DNA from: Terriglobia bacterium
Lineage (GTDB): Bacteria; Acidobacteriota; Terriglobia; Bryobacterales; UBA6623
DNA length: 64,000 nucleotides
Direction of reading: 5' to 3'
NCBI GenBank assembly: GCA_009838515.1
Contig: VXRL01000059.1
Span: 124,001-188,000, forward strand
Shown here: positions 17,405-25,541 of the stretch, one piece after another
Numbering within the stretch: the stretch's first letter is position 1
How the letters are laid out: the number at the start of each line of letters is the position of its first letter
Notes under the pieces: model-generated
The model's database searches: none
What the model was told of the DNA's origin: nothing
What the model saw: only the letters and a program-made list of their open reading frames with translations
Translations under genes and position numbers: made by a program

Positions 17405-18265
17405 ATGGCGTCGGGGATCCCAGATGTCGCCACAGCGGTCAGCGAGCTTTGCGACGGCCAGGGCTACCTGCTGCTGGAGGATTTCTATTCCCCCGAACTG
17501 ATCAGCGCGGCGCGGGAGCGCATCTACGAACTGCTCGAGCGCGAGCCGAATCGCACCTCGCACTTCTATGGCGACGACAAGAACGCCAGCCAGGCGCGCG
17601 TGTGGAACCTGCCGGCCAAGGGGAATGTCTTTCGCCAGATCTGCTCTGACGAGCGGATGCTGGCGATCATGCGCCCGATCCTCGGCGAAGACCTCATGTT
17701 GAGTTCGTTCGCAGCCAACGTGCTGCACCCCGGGGCCCGAGCGCAAGAGCCTCATGTGGACTACCCGTATTGGGACCTGCACGCCCGCGACCGCTGGCCC
17801 AACAGGCTCAACGCCAGCTATCACCTTGCTGTCGAGGCCGTGATGCCGCTCGACGAGTTCACGCTGGAGAACGGCGCGACAGCCATTGTGCCGGGCAGCC
17901 AAAGGCTCGCCCGCTGGCCGGACCCCGACGAGTTCCGTCAACGACACATCCGCGCCACCATGCGCCCCGGCACGCTGCTCTTGTTCCCGGCGCTGCTCTG
18001 GCATGCGGGCCAGACCAACCACTCGAATGCGTCTCGGGCGACGCTCCTCGGCTCCTACACCATCAAGTCGATCAAGCCGATCGAAGACTGGAGCCGTTGT
18101 GTCGACCGCGATACGGCCCGCGGCTACGACCGGCCGATGAGAGACTTGCTCGGATTGGAGTACCCGTATCCCGCGGTGATGGACTCGCTTCCGGCGCGGA
18201 GTTCCGAAGGCGCCAAGAGCAAGCGCTCGATCTTGCAGACTGCAGCAGACGGGGGAGAACAATAG
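17405..18265 (+). CDS. Phytanoyl-CoA dioxygenase family protein
   Basis: A 286-residue Fe(II)/2-oxoglutarate oxygenase. The iron ligands are probably His117 and Asp119 (EPHVDYPYWD) with distal His200 (LLWHAGQ), and Arg211 is positioned to bind 2-oxoglutarate. A PGS turn at 164-166 is typical of the PhyH family. The substrate is unknown. The sulfatase starts 4 bases downstream and a cyclase-fold hydrolase follows, so the three genes form a likely operon for degrading or modifying an organic sulfate or similar compound. Confidence 0.88.
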   Translation: MASGIPDVATAVSELCDGQGYLLLEDFYSPELISAARERIYELLEREPNRTSHFYGDDKNASQARVWNLPAKGNVFRQICSDERMLAIMRPILGEDLMLSSFAANVLHPGARAQEPHVDYPYWDLHARDRWPNRLNASYHLAVEAVMPLDEFTLENGATAIVPGSQRLARWPDPDEFRQRHIRATMRPGTLLLFPALLWHAGQTNHSNASRATLLGSYTIKSIKPIEDWSRCVDRDTARGYDRPMRDLLGLEYPYPAVMDSLPARSSEGAKSKRSILQTAADGGEQ

Positions 18266-18269
18266 CCCA

Positions 18270-19877
18270 ATGGAATCGCTGACACGCCGCGAAATGCTGG
18301 CCGTGCCGCTGGCTGCGGCCGCGTGCGGCACCCGCACCGCGGAACGCCGGCCCAACATCCTGCTGGCCTATACAGACGACCAGTCGTATCCACACGCCTC
18401 GATCCTCGGAGATCCGGTGGTTCGCACGCCTGCGTTCGACCGCGTGGCTCGGGAGGGCGTGCTGTTCAACCACTCCTACACGGCTTGCCCGTCATGCACT
18501 CCGTCGCGTTCGGCCTTGCTGACCGGCCGTCAGATTTGGGGCATCGGGGAGGCGGGTGTCCTCTTCGGCACGCTGTCGCCCGAGTACCCTCTGTTTCCGC
18601 ACCTGTTGGAGGACGCGGGCTATCACATCGGCTTCGTCGGCAAGCCTTGGGCGCCGGGCGACTGGAGGGCGGCGGGCTTGACGCGGCACCCGTTCGGCGC
18701 CGAATACGACGCTCGCCTGGAGCCCGATCCGCCGGACGGCATTGACATCCGCGACTACGCGGCGAACTTTGAGGACTTTCTGGCCGACCGCCCGGAGGGC
18801 GAGCCCTTCTTCTTTTTCTTCGGAGCGACCGAGCCGCACCGCGACTACGAGTCCGGGATCGGCGCTCGCAGCGGGCTGGACCCGGACAAGGTCTTCGTCC
18901 CTCCCTACCTGCCAGACGCTCCGGAAGTCCGTTCCGAGCTGCTGGACTACTACTACGAGATCGAGCATTTCGACCGGCACCTTGGCCGCATGCTGGACAC
19001 TCTCGAGAGCATGGGCGAGTTGGACAACACGCTGGTCGTGGTGACGTCGGACAACGGCATGCCGTTCAGCCGCACGAAAGCCACGCTTTATGACAGCGGC
19101 ACGCGCATGCCCACGGCCGTCCGCTGGGGCAGCCGCGCGGCCGGCGGCAGAACCATAGAAGACTTCGTGAGCCATACCGACTTCGCGCCAACGTTTCTCG
19201 AAGCGGCGGGCGTAGCTCCTGTCGACTCTCACGACGGCCGCAGCTTGGTGCCGCTGCTCGCGGCGGGCGACGAGGGCCGGATCGACCCCGGCCGGGATCA
19301 CGTGGTCACTGCCATGGAGCGCCACACTTGGTGCCGGCCCGACGGCGCGACCTACCCCATGCGGGCCATCCGCACGCACGACTACCTCTACATTCGCAAC
19401 TACGAGCCGGATCGCTGGCCGACCGGCGGGCCGGAGTTCATCTCGTCCAACAAGGCTCCGCACGGGGACTTGGACGACGGGCCGTTCAAGGACTTCCTGC
19501 TGCTCCCCGAGACTCGCGAGCGCTTTCCGCGCGAGGTCGAGGTGGGGCTGGGCAAGCGGCCGGCAGAGGAACTCTATGATTGCCGAGCCGACCCGCACCA
19601 GATGAACAACCTGGCCGATGATCCAGCGCTCGAGCCGGTGCGCGCCCAGCTATCGCAACGCTTGGAGGAGATCCTGCGCGAGGGGGGAGATCCGCGCATG
19701 GATGGGCTCGATCCCTGGCAGGGCTTCGCGTACCGCCAGGTCGACGGCTTCGGTGCCACCTACAATCGCACCCTCGATCCTGCCGAGCGCGAGGCCGCGC
19801 GCTCGCGAGGGAAGCATGCGGTGGGCCATTCCAAGTCCGACTTGGAGATACAGAGGAATGCCCCGGCGGCTCGTTGA
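18270..19877 (+). CDS. Type I sulfatase, probable Tat lipoprotein
   Basis: A 535-residue arylsulfatase-superfamily enzyme. The formylglycine motif CTPSR occupies residues 76-80, with the metal-binding pair Asp36-Asp37 (YTDDQSY) before it and SDNG downstream. The N-terminus carries twin arginines (TRREML) and a lipobox ending at Cys19, consistent with a Tat-exported lipoprotein. It needs a formylglycine-generating enzyme, which is not in this window. It lies 4 bases after the dioxygenase gene and overlaps the cyclase gene by 20 bases, so expression is tightly coupled. The natural sulfate ester is unknown. Confidence 0.92.
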   Translation: MESLTRREMLAVPLAAAACGTRTAERRPNILLAYTDDQSYPHASILGDPVVRTPAFDRVAREGVLFNHSYTACPSCTPSRSALLTGRQIWGIGEAGVLFGTLSPEYPLFPHLLEDAGYHIGFVGKPWAPGDWRAAGLTRHPFGAEYDARLEPDPPDGIDIRDYAANFEDFLADRPEGEPFFFFFGATEPHRDYESGIGARSGLDPDKVFVPPYLPDAPEVRSELLDYYYEIEHFDRHLGRMLDTLESMGELDNTLVVVTSDNGMPFSRTKATLYDSGTRMPTAVRWGSRAAGGRTIEDFVSHTDFAPTFLEAAGVAPVDSHDGRSLVPLLAAGDEGRIDPGRDHVVTAMERHTWCRPDGATYPMRAIRTHDYLYIRNYEPDRWPTGGPEFISSNKAPHGDLDDGPFKDFLLLPETRERFPREVEVGLGKRPAEELYDCRADPHQMNNLADDPALEPVRAQLSQRLEEILREGGDPRMDGLDPWQGFAYRQVDGFGATYNRTLDPAEREAARSRGKHAVGHSKSDLEIQRNAPAAR

Positions 19878-20634
19878 CATTTCAGTGCCGCTCGAGGCCG
19901 GCATCCGTTCCGATCCGGACCCGATGCTTCCCGAGATCAACTACCGCGGACATGCGGAAACCGCTCCCGAGGTCTGCTCCGTCTTTCCGGGACTGCGGCC
20001 GGACCAGCTCCCCGAAGGGATGGGCTGGGCGGTCGAAGACGTTCGCATCTCCAGCCATAACGGGACCCACGTGGACGCGCCGTGGCACTACCATCCCACG
20101 ATGGACGGAGGTGAACGGGCGATCACGATCGACGAGATTCCTCTGGAGTGGTGCTGCCAGCCGGGTGTGAAGCTGGATTTCCGAGGCCTGACAGACGGCT
20201 ACGTGGTCAGGCCTGAAGACATAGAACGGGAGCTTCGCCGGATCGGCCACGAACTCCGGCCGCTCAATATCGTGGTCGTGAACACCTCGGCCGGTGCACG
20301 CTACGGCCATGAAGACTACCTCTTCAAGGGCTGCGGATTCGGCCGTGAGTCCACTCTTTGGCTCACCGAGCGGGGAGTCCGCGTGGTCGGAACCGACGCG
20401 TGGTCATGGGACGCGCCCTTTCCCCATACCGCGCAGCGCTGGCGCCAGACCGGGGATCCGTCAATCATCTGGGAAGGCCACAAGGCAGGCATGGAGCGCG
20501 GCTACTGCCAGATCGAGAAGCTCGGCAACCTCGAGGCATTGCCGCCGACAGGTTTCGACGTGATCTGCTTTCCGACCAAGATCAAGCGCGCCTCGGCCGG
20601 CTGGACCCGCGCCGTGGCCGTGATTTACGAGTAG
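19858..20634 (+). CDS. Cyclase family protein (kynurenine formamidase-like metal hydrolase)
   Basis: A 258-residue member of the cyclase/KynB fold. The metal-binding motif HNGTHVDAPWH lies at residues 67-77 (His67, His71, Asp73, His77). The ATG at 19858 follows GAGG and lies inside the end of the sulfatase gene; an open frame continues upstream, but only antisense-like sequence is encoded there. Family members hydrolyse amides or lactones such as N-formylkynurenine, or cyclise polyketides. No other tryptophan-degradation gene is nearby, so the substrate probably belongs with the dioxygenase and sulfatase. Confidence 0.88.
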   Translation: MPRRLVDISVPLEAGIRSDPDPMLPEINYRGHAETAPEVCSVFPGLRPDQLPEGMGWAVEDVRISSHNGTHVDAPWHYHPTMDGGERAITIDEIPLEWCCQPGVKLDFRGLTDGYVVRPEDIERELRRIGHELRPLNIVVVNTSAGARYGHEDYLFKGCGFGRESTLWLTERGVRVVGTDAWSWDAPFPHTAQRWRQTGDPSIIWEGHKAGMERGYCQIEKLGNLEALPPTGFDVICFPTKIKRASAGWTRAVAVIYE

Positions 20635-20658
20635 GCAGGCTTGGTCGGGCCCGCGGCT

Positions 20659-21108
20659 TCAGAGGAGCTTGGTCGAGTCGAGCAGTATCGTGACCGGCCC
20701 CTCGTTGACGGATTCCACCCGCATCATCGCCCCGAAGACACCGGTTGCAACCTGCACTCCGGCGGCCCGCAGCTGGGCCACGAATTCTTCGTAGAGGCTC
20801 TCCGCCGTCTCTGGGTCGGCCGCGCCGTCGAAGCTTGGGCGCAGCCCGCGGCGAACGTCCCCGAAGAGGGTGAACTGCGAGATCGCCAGCACCGAACCGC
20901 CAACGTCTCTGACGGACTTGGTCATGCGTCCGTCAGAGCCGCCGAATATTCGCAAACCCGCGGTCTTGCCGGCCAAGTACGCGGCGTCTTTGGGCGTATC
21001 GCCCCGGCCAACGCCCAGCAGCACCAGCAGGCCGCTGTCGATCCGGCCCGCCTTCGTGCCGTTGACCGTGACCTCGGCACGGCTCACGCGTTGCACGACC
21101 GCCCTCAC
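20659..21108 (-). CDS. dtd: D-aminoacyl-tRNA deacylase
   Basis: A 149-residue protein with the two signature blocks of DTD: SQFTL at 77-81 and a GPVT cross-subunit proline motif at 137-140 (NEGPVT). It hydrolyses D-amino acids, and glycine, from mischarged tRNAs in the cytoplasm. Length and sequence match the family throughout. It is transcribed divergently from the PQQ dehydrogenase gene. Confidence 0.95.
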   Translation of the reverse strand: MRAVVQRVSRAEVTVNGTKAGRIDSGLLVLLGVGRGDTPKDAAYLAGKTAGLRIFGGSDGRMTKSVRDVGGSVLAISQFTLFGDVRRGLRPSFDGAADPETAESLYEEFVAQLRAAGVQVATGVFGAMMRVESVNEGPVTILLDSTKLL

Positions 21109-21167
21109 GAGTGCCCCATTCTATCCGCGTCGCGGAATCTTTGCTGTTCGGCGGTGTCAGCTATCCT

Positions 21168-22793
21168 ATGGCCATGCGCCCAGCATTCTTGGCGATTCTC
21201 GCCGCCACCTGCCTCTGCGCCCAAGTCGACCAAGAGCGCTTGAACCACGCCGCGTCCGAACCCGCCAACTGGCTGACCTACAACGGCACCTATTTCAGCC
21301 AACACTTCAGCGGCTTGACCGGCATCAACCGTTACAACGTTGACGAGTTGGAGCTGCAGTGGGTCTACCAGGCGTCTTCCACAGACAAGTTCCAAGCGAC
21401 GCCATTGGTGGTGGACGGCTTGATGTATATCACCGAGCCTCCGAACAAGCTCGTCGCGCTTGATCCGACAACCGGCCGCGAGTTCTGGATCTTCGAGCAC
21501 GAATTGCCAGAGCGAATCTATCCGTGCTGCGGCCGCGTCAATCGCGGTGCCGCGATTTGGGGCGACACGCTCTATTGGGGCACCTTGGATGCCGAGCTGA
21601 TTGCAGTGGATGCCAAGACCGGGAACAAGGTCTGGCAGACCACGGTGGTGGAGGACTTCGAGAGAGGGTACGCGCTGACTGTCGCTCCGCTGATCATCAA
21701 GGACAAGGTGATCGTCGGCACTGCGGGCGGGGAATTCGGCATCCGCGGATACTTGGCGGCCTATGACGCCGCCACCGGCGAGGAGGCGTGGCGCTTCTAC
21801 ACGATTCCCGGACCTGGAGAGCCGGGCCACGAGACTTGGGAGAACGACGCTTGGAAGACGGGCGGCGGCTCCATCTGGCTGACAGGCTCGTACGACCCGG
21901 AGCTGAACCTCACCTACTGGGGCGTCGGCAACCCGGCGCCGGATTGGAATCCCGACGTCCGCCCTGGCGACAACCTCTACACGGACTCGGTGATCGCGTT
22001 GGATCCCGACACGGGCAAGCTCAAGTGGCACTTCCAGTTCACTCCTCACGATGAGTGGGACTGGGACGCGGTGCAGATCCCGGTGCTGGCCGACATGGAG
22101 TGGGAGGGCGAGCAGCGCAAGCTGATGCTCTGGGGCAACCGCAACGGGTTCTTCTACGTTCTGGACCGCGAGACCGGCGAGTTCTTGCTGGGCAAGCCGT
22201 TCGTGAAGCAGACTTGGGCCGCAGGCCTCGATGAGGACGGCCGTCCGGTCAAGATACCCGGCCGGGGCCCGAGCAGCGAAGGGACCAAGACGTGGCCGGG
22301 CGTCCAGGGCGGGACGAATTGGTACGCCCCGTCATTCAGCCCGCTGACCAAGCTCTTCTACCTGCCCGTCTGGGAGGGCTACTACTCGGTCTACTACAAG
22401 TGGGACCAGCCGTACGAGCCGGGCAAGCGTTATCTCGGCGGTGTCCCTCGCAGTCCCGTGTCGGCGACATCGCGGCGGCGGTTCATGACTTACACCGAGG
22501 ACGATGGCTATGGGGCCGTGCGTGCCTTGAACCCGCTTACCGGCGAGATGGAGTGGGAGTTCTCGATGACCGACGTGACTGACTCGGGTCTGCTGTCCAC
22601 CGCGAGCAATGTGTTGTTTTCCGGCAGCAGGGAAGGACATTTCTATGCGCTGGACGCGACGGACGGAACGCTGCTCTGGAAGCGCTACTTGGGTGGCCAG
22701 ATAGGGGCTTCGCCGATCACCTACGAGGCTGGCGGCCGGCAGTACGTCACGATTGCCTCGGGGCACGCGGTATTCACGTTTGCCCTGCCGTAG
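21168..22793 (+). CDS. PQQ-binding-like quinoprotein dehydrogenase
   Basis: A 541-residue periplasmic protein with a signal peptide ending LCAQ and an eight-bladed propeller of tryptophan-docking repeats. It has the opening YFSQHFSGLTGINRYNV, the vicinal cysteine pair in YPCCGRVNRG that sits on the PQQ ring in alcohol dehydrogenases, and TPHDEWDWDA, which should carry the catalytic aspartate. The C-terminal cytochrome c domain of type II enzymes is missing, so electrons must pass to a separate acceptor. The ATG at 21168 (or 21174) was chosen to place the signal peptide at the start. The substrate is probably an alcohol, not specified. Confidence 0.88.
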   Translation: MAMRPAFLAILAATCLCAQVDQERLNHAASEPANWLTYNGTYFSQHFSGLTGINRYNVDELELQWVYQASSTDKFQATPLVVDGLMYITEPPNKLVALDPTTGREFWIFEHELPERIYPCCGRVNRGAAIWGDTLYWGTLDAELIAVDAKTGNKVWQTTVVEDFERGYALTVAPLIIKDKVIVGTAGGEFGIRGYLAAYDAATGEEAWRFYTIPGPGEPGHETWENDAWKTGGGSIWLTGSYDPELNLTYWGVGNPAPDWNPDVRPGDNLYTDSVIALDPDTGKLKWHFQFTPHDEWDWDAVQIPVLADMEWEGEQRKLMLWGNRNGFFYVLDRETGEFLLGKPFVKQTWAAGLDEDGRPVKIPGRGPSSEGTKTWPGVQGGTNWYAPSFSPLTKLFYLPVWEGYYSVYYKWDQPYEPGKRYLGGVPRSPVSATSRRRFMTYTEDDGYGAVRALNPLTGEMEWEFSMTDVTDSGLLSTASNVLFSGSREGHFYALDATDGTLLWKRYLGGQIGASPITYEAGGRQYVTIASGHAVFTFALP

Positions 22794-23023
22794 TGTCCGG
22801 TAGCCGCCCACTAGCCGGCATTTGAAGGCAGCGACGAGCCGTGCCGCGCTCGAGCGGGCCCGGTTGCGTCTGATTCCGGCCTCTTGTAACATACCTAAGA
22901 GGCTCATGAGTGTGTTTTCACTGAGTATCGACGAACCGGAAGCTAGGCCCTACGGTCGTAACGGAGCATGGCCACTAGCCTCCTGAGGCGGTGCGGATCG
23001 AGCCAGCGGAGGCACACATCGAC

Positions 23024-23428
23024 ATGAATAGCAAGTATTCCCCGCTTGAATCTCTCCTGCGTGATTCGGGACGCCCACGATTGCCCATGACCTTTCGCCA
23101 GATTGAACGTGTCATCGGCGTTCGATTGCCGCCTGCGGCTCGTAGGCACCGCACGATGTGGTCCAACAATCCAGGCAATTGGGTCATGACAAAGGCTTGG
23201 CTAAAGGCGGGATACAAGACAGAGAAAGTTGACATGAAGCACCAAAAGCTCGTATTCCGGAAGGCCATCCAAGGCATACCAGTTCCAGACGCAGGCGGCG
23301 ATGCGTCACAGGCCCGGCGAACCGGCACGTTCGTTGACGCTCTCGGCTCGCTCAAGGACACGGTGACGATCTTGGCCGGTACGAATCTGTCGGATCCGAT
23401 CGACGAAGAATGGAACGTTGCGCGCTAG
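23024..23428 (+). CDS. Probable antitoxin with DUF7662-like DNA-binding domain
   Basis: A 134-residue protein. Residues about 4-75 (YSPLESLLRDSG ... WVMTKAWLKAGY) resemble the small DUF7662 module and are probably DNA-binding. The C-terminus has a tail LKDTVTILAGTNLSDP ending DEEWNVAR, the pattern used by antitoxins to wrap PIN-domain toxins. The vapC gene starts 6 bases after its stop. The ATG at 23024 has AGCGGAGG about 11 bases upstream and is preferred over the GTG at 22991. Assignment as antitoxin rests on the tail and the pairing. Confidence 0.75.
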   Translation: MNSKYSPLESLLRDSGRPRLPMTFRQIERVIGVRLPPAARRHRTMWSNNPGNWVMTKAWLKAGYKTEKVDMKHQKLVFRKAIQGIPVPDAGGDASQARRTGTFVDALGSLKDTVTILAGTNLSDPIDEEWNVAR

Positions 23429-23434
23429 CGACAC

Positions 23435-23848
23435 GTGACGGACTTCCTGCTCGATACGTGCGCCGTCTTGTGGACTGCCCACAAGGATCCACTGCGCGAG
23501 CCTGCGGCGAGCGAACTGCAAGAGGCCTATCGGCGCGGATCGAGTCTCTGCGTCTCTCCCATTTCGGCGTGGGAGATCGCAATGCTCGTCGCGAAGGGTA
23601 AGGTCGCGCTTGCGCTCGAGCCCGACGACTGGTTCGAGCGCTTCTGCGAGCTGCCCTCTGTATCGCTGGCCGCGATGCCGCCATCCGTGCTGGTCGCGTC
23701 GACCAAGCTGCCGGGCTCGCCGCCGACCGATCCCGCCGATCGCATCATGATCGCCACGGCGCGTGCCGCTGGATACGTGCTCGTGACGCGTGACGCCGCG
23801 ATTCTTGAGTACGGCTCTCACGGTCACGTGCAGGTCGTCGAGTGCTGA
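23435..23848 (+). CDS. vapC: VapC-type PIN-domain toxin
   Basis: A 137-residue PIN domain with a GTG start. The acidic site is complete: Asp7 (LLDTCAVLW), Glu48 (SAWEIAML), Asp102 (PADRIMIATA) and Asp120 (LVTRDAAIL). It belongs to the DTCAVLW branch, different from the VapC at 4.6 kb. It should act as an RNase restrained by the protein encoded 6 bases upstream. The pair forms a regular two-gene toxin-antitoxin module. Confidence 0.92.
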   Translation: MTDFLLDTCAVLWTAHKDPLREPAASELQEAYRRGSSLCVSPISAWEIAMLVAKGKVALALEPDDWFERFCELPSVSLAAMPPSVLVASTKLPGSPPTDPADRIMIATARAAGYVLVTRDAAILEYGSHGHVQVVEC

Positions 23849-24332
23849 CATAGCCGAGACTGCCAGTAGACTTTGCGGCCCGTGGCTTGCGCGCGGCACG
23901 CACTGCGAGAAGCGCAAGGTCGCCCGACACCCGAAGGAGCGCTTCCGGCGACTCGCGGACTCAATCTGTCGCAGCACAGCGTCCTTCCATACGACACTCG
24001 CCGGCATCGAGGCCCAACTACGCGAAGGCTGGCTCTCCAGCGAACAGGAAGTTTCGTACGTGCTCGTCCGCGGTGCGCTTCGTGAACTTGGCTTGGACGC
24101 GAAGGACACGGAGCCTGGCCGAATGCCCGATCGACGGGGGGCTGACGGGCTCTGCACTGTGCGGCCCCTGGTCGCGGCCGTCGATCCTGTTGGCAAGCAG
24201 CTTGGGCAGGCTCCCAATCCCTGTGCGCAACTAAAGCGGCCGGACAGAATCATGGCTCCGTCACCGATGACAAGTCATTTTTTGAGAGTAACTTGCGAGC
24301 TCCGTATCACCGGCCTTGCTAGACTGGTCTGA
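23849..24332 (+). pseudogene. Possible gene remnant in the vapC-lactonase gap
   Basis: A frame running from within vapC to 24332 contains a stretch at about 23880-24110 with good third-position GC bias and plausible helical sequence (GIEAQLREGWLSSEQEVS). It has no start codon or ribosome binding site outside vapC, and its last 60 codons look non-coding. It may be the 3' part of a decayed gene. No family is recognised. Apart from this, the roughly 500-base gap holds only the presumed promoter of the next gene. Confidence 0.3.
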
Positions 24333-24345
24333 CGAGGTCTGGGAG

Positions 24346-25500
24346 ATGGCATTGACGAAGAGGATGAGGCTGGCCACGACATGTAGCTTGGGATTGTGGC
24401 TCGTCGCAGGATGCGCGGAGGAGACTGATCAGGTGCAGCAGTGGGTGTACTTCGGCACGGGTGCGGACCACATCTACGTGTCCTCGTTCGATCCAGGGAC
24501 CGGTGCGTTGGGGGCGCCTCGGCAGGCCGCGCAATTCGGGCGTCCGGGCTTCTTGGCGCTACACCCACAGGGCGAGATCCTCTACGCGGTCGGTCGCGAG
24601 GGCGAGCAGGGGACTGGCTTCAAGGGCGAGGCAGCGGCGTATGCCATCGATCTTGGAACGGGGGCCTTGAACGAGCTCAATCGAGCTTCCACTACCGGGC
24701 GCGGAGCTGCCCATGTCGCCGTCAACCAAGCAGCGACCGTGCTGGCGGCGGTCAACTACGGGGATGGCAACACCGTGACGGTAGCTATTCAGGCCGACGG
24801 CAGCCTAGGGGAGCCGGTTGCGGACATCCCCCACAGCGGTTCGAGCGTCCACCCAACGCGCCAGGGAGAGCCGCATCCGCATTCGGCGAACTTCACGCCT
24901 GACGACCTCTTCGTGATCGTGCCCGATCTGGGGACCGACGAACTGGTCAAGTATTCGGTTGAGCCGCAGACGGCGGCGCTTGAGCGCACTCCTGACCCGC
25001 AGGTCCGCATGGAGCCCGGCTCGGGTCCGCGTCACATGACTTTCCATTCGAACGGGCGTTGGGCGTACGTGATCAACGAACTGGCGTCGACAGTGGCAGT
25101 GATGCACTACCAGGCCCAGACAGGGCTGTTGGAGCATGTCCAGACGATCAGCACCCTCCCCGAGGGATACGAGGGGCCGGCCAACACCACGGCGGAGGTA
25201 CTGGTACATCCGAACGGGCAATTTCTGTATGGTTCGAATCGCGGGAGCAACACGATCGCGGTGTTTGCGATCGATCCCGATGATGGCCAACTGAGCGCTG
25301 TGGAGCGCGTGCCGACCGGCGGCGACTGGCCCAGGAACTTCCGGCTATCGCCCGACGGGCGTTATCTGCTGGTGGCCAACCAGCGCTCGGACAGCGTTCA
25401 GGTCTTCAGTGTGGACACAGCGACGGGGGGCCTCAGCCCTACCGGCGCGAGCGTGGCGGTACCGAACCCGATGTGCGTTCGCTTCGTGCCCGCGAGCTAG
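24346..25500 (+). CDS. Lactonase-like seven-bladed beta-propeller lipoprotein
   Basis: A 384-residue lactonase-family (Pgl-like) protein. The lipobox LVAGC with Cys23 makes it a probable lipoprotein, unlike cytoplasmic 6-phosphogluconolactonase. Blades show repeated patterns such as SSFDPGTGAL, YAIDLGTGAL and FSVDTATGGL, with family motifs PHPHSANFTPDD and GPRHMTFHSNGRWAYV. The ATG at 24346 has GAGG 8 bases upstream. The true substrate outside the cytoplasm is unknown. It converges with the ADP-ribosylglycohydrolase operon, which handles pentose sugars, but a link is only suggestive. Confidence 0.85.
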   Translation: MALTKRMRLATTCSLGLWLVAGCAEETDQVQQWVYFGTGADHIYVSSFDPGTGALGAPRQAAQFGRPGFLALHPQGEILYAVGREGEQGTGFKGEAAAYAIDLGTGALNELNRASTTGRGAAHVAVNQAATVLAAVNYGDGNTVTVAIQADGSLGEPVADIPHSGSSVHPTRQGEPHPHSANFTPDDLFVIVPDLGTDELVKYSVEPQTAALERTPDPQVRMEPGSGPRHMTFHSNGRWAYVINELASTVAVMHYQAQTGLLEHVQTISTLPEGYEGPANTTAEVLVHPNGQFLYGSNRGSNTIAVFAIDPDDGQLSAVERVPTGGDWPRNFRLSPDGRYLLVANQRSDSVQVFSVDTATGGLSPTGASVAVPNPMCVRFVPAS

Positions 25501-25541
25501 CGCCCGCACAGCTGCCGTCCGATTCACGGTCCGGAGTTGGA

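Noticed and set aside
17366..18358. 330-codon minus-strand frame opposite the phytanoyl-CoA dioxygenase
   Set aside because: Antisense shadow with Arg/Val-rich text and no family match; the dioxygenase on the other strand has its metal ligands.
18492..19598. 368-codon minus-strand frame opposite the sulfatase
   Set aside because: Antisense shadow; the opposing frame contains the complete sulfatase active site.
21105..22049. 314-codon minus-strand frame opposite the PQQ dehydrogenase
   Set aside because: Antisense shadow of propeller repeats.
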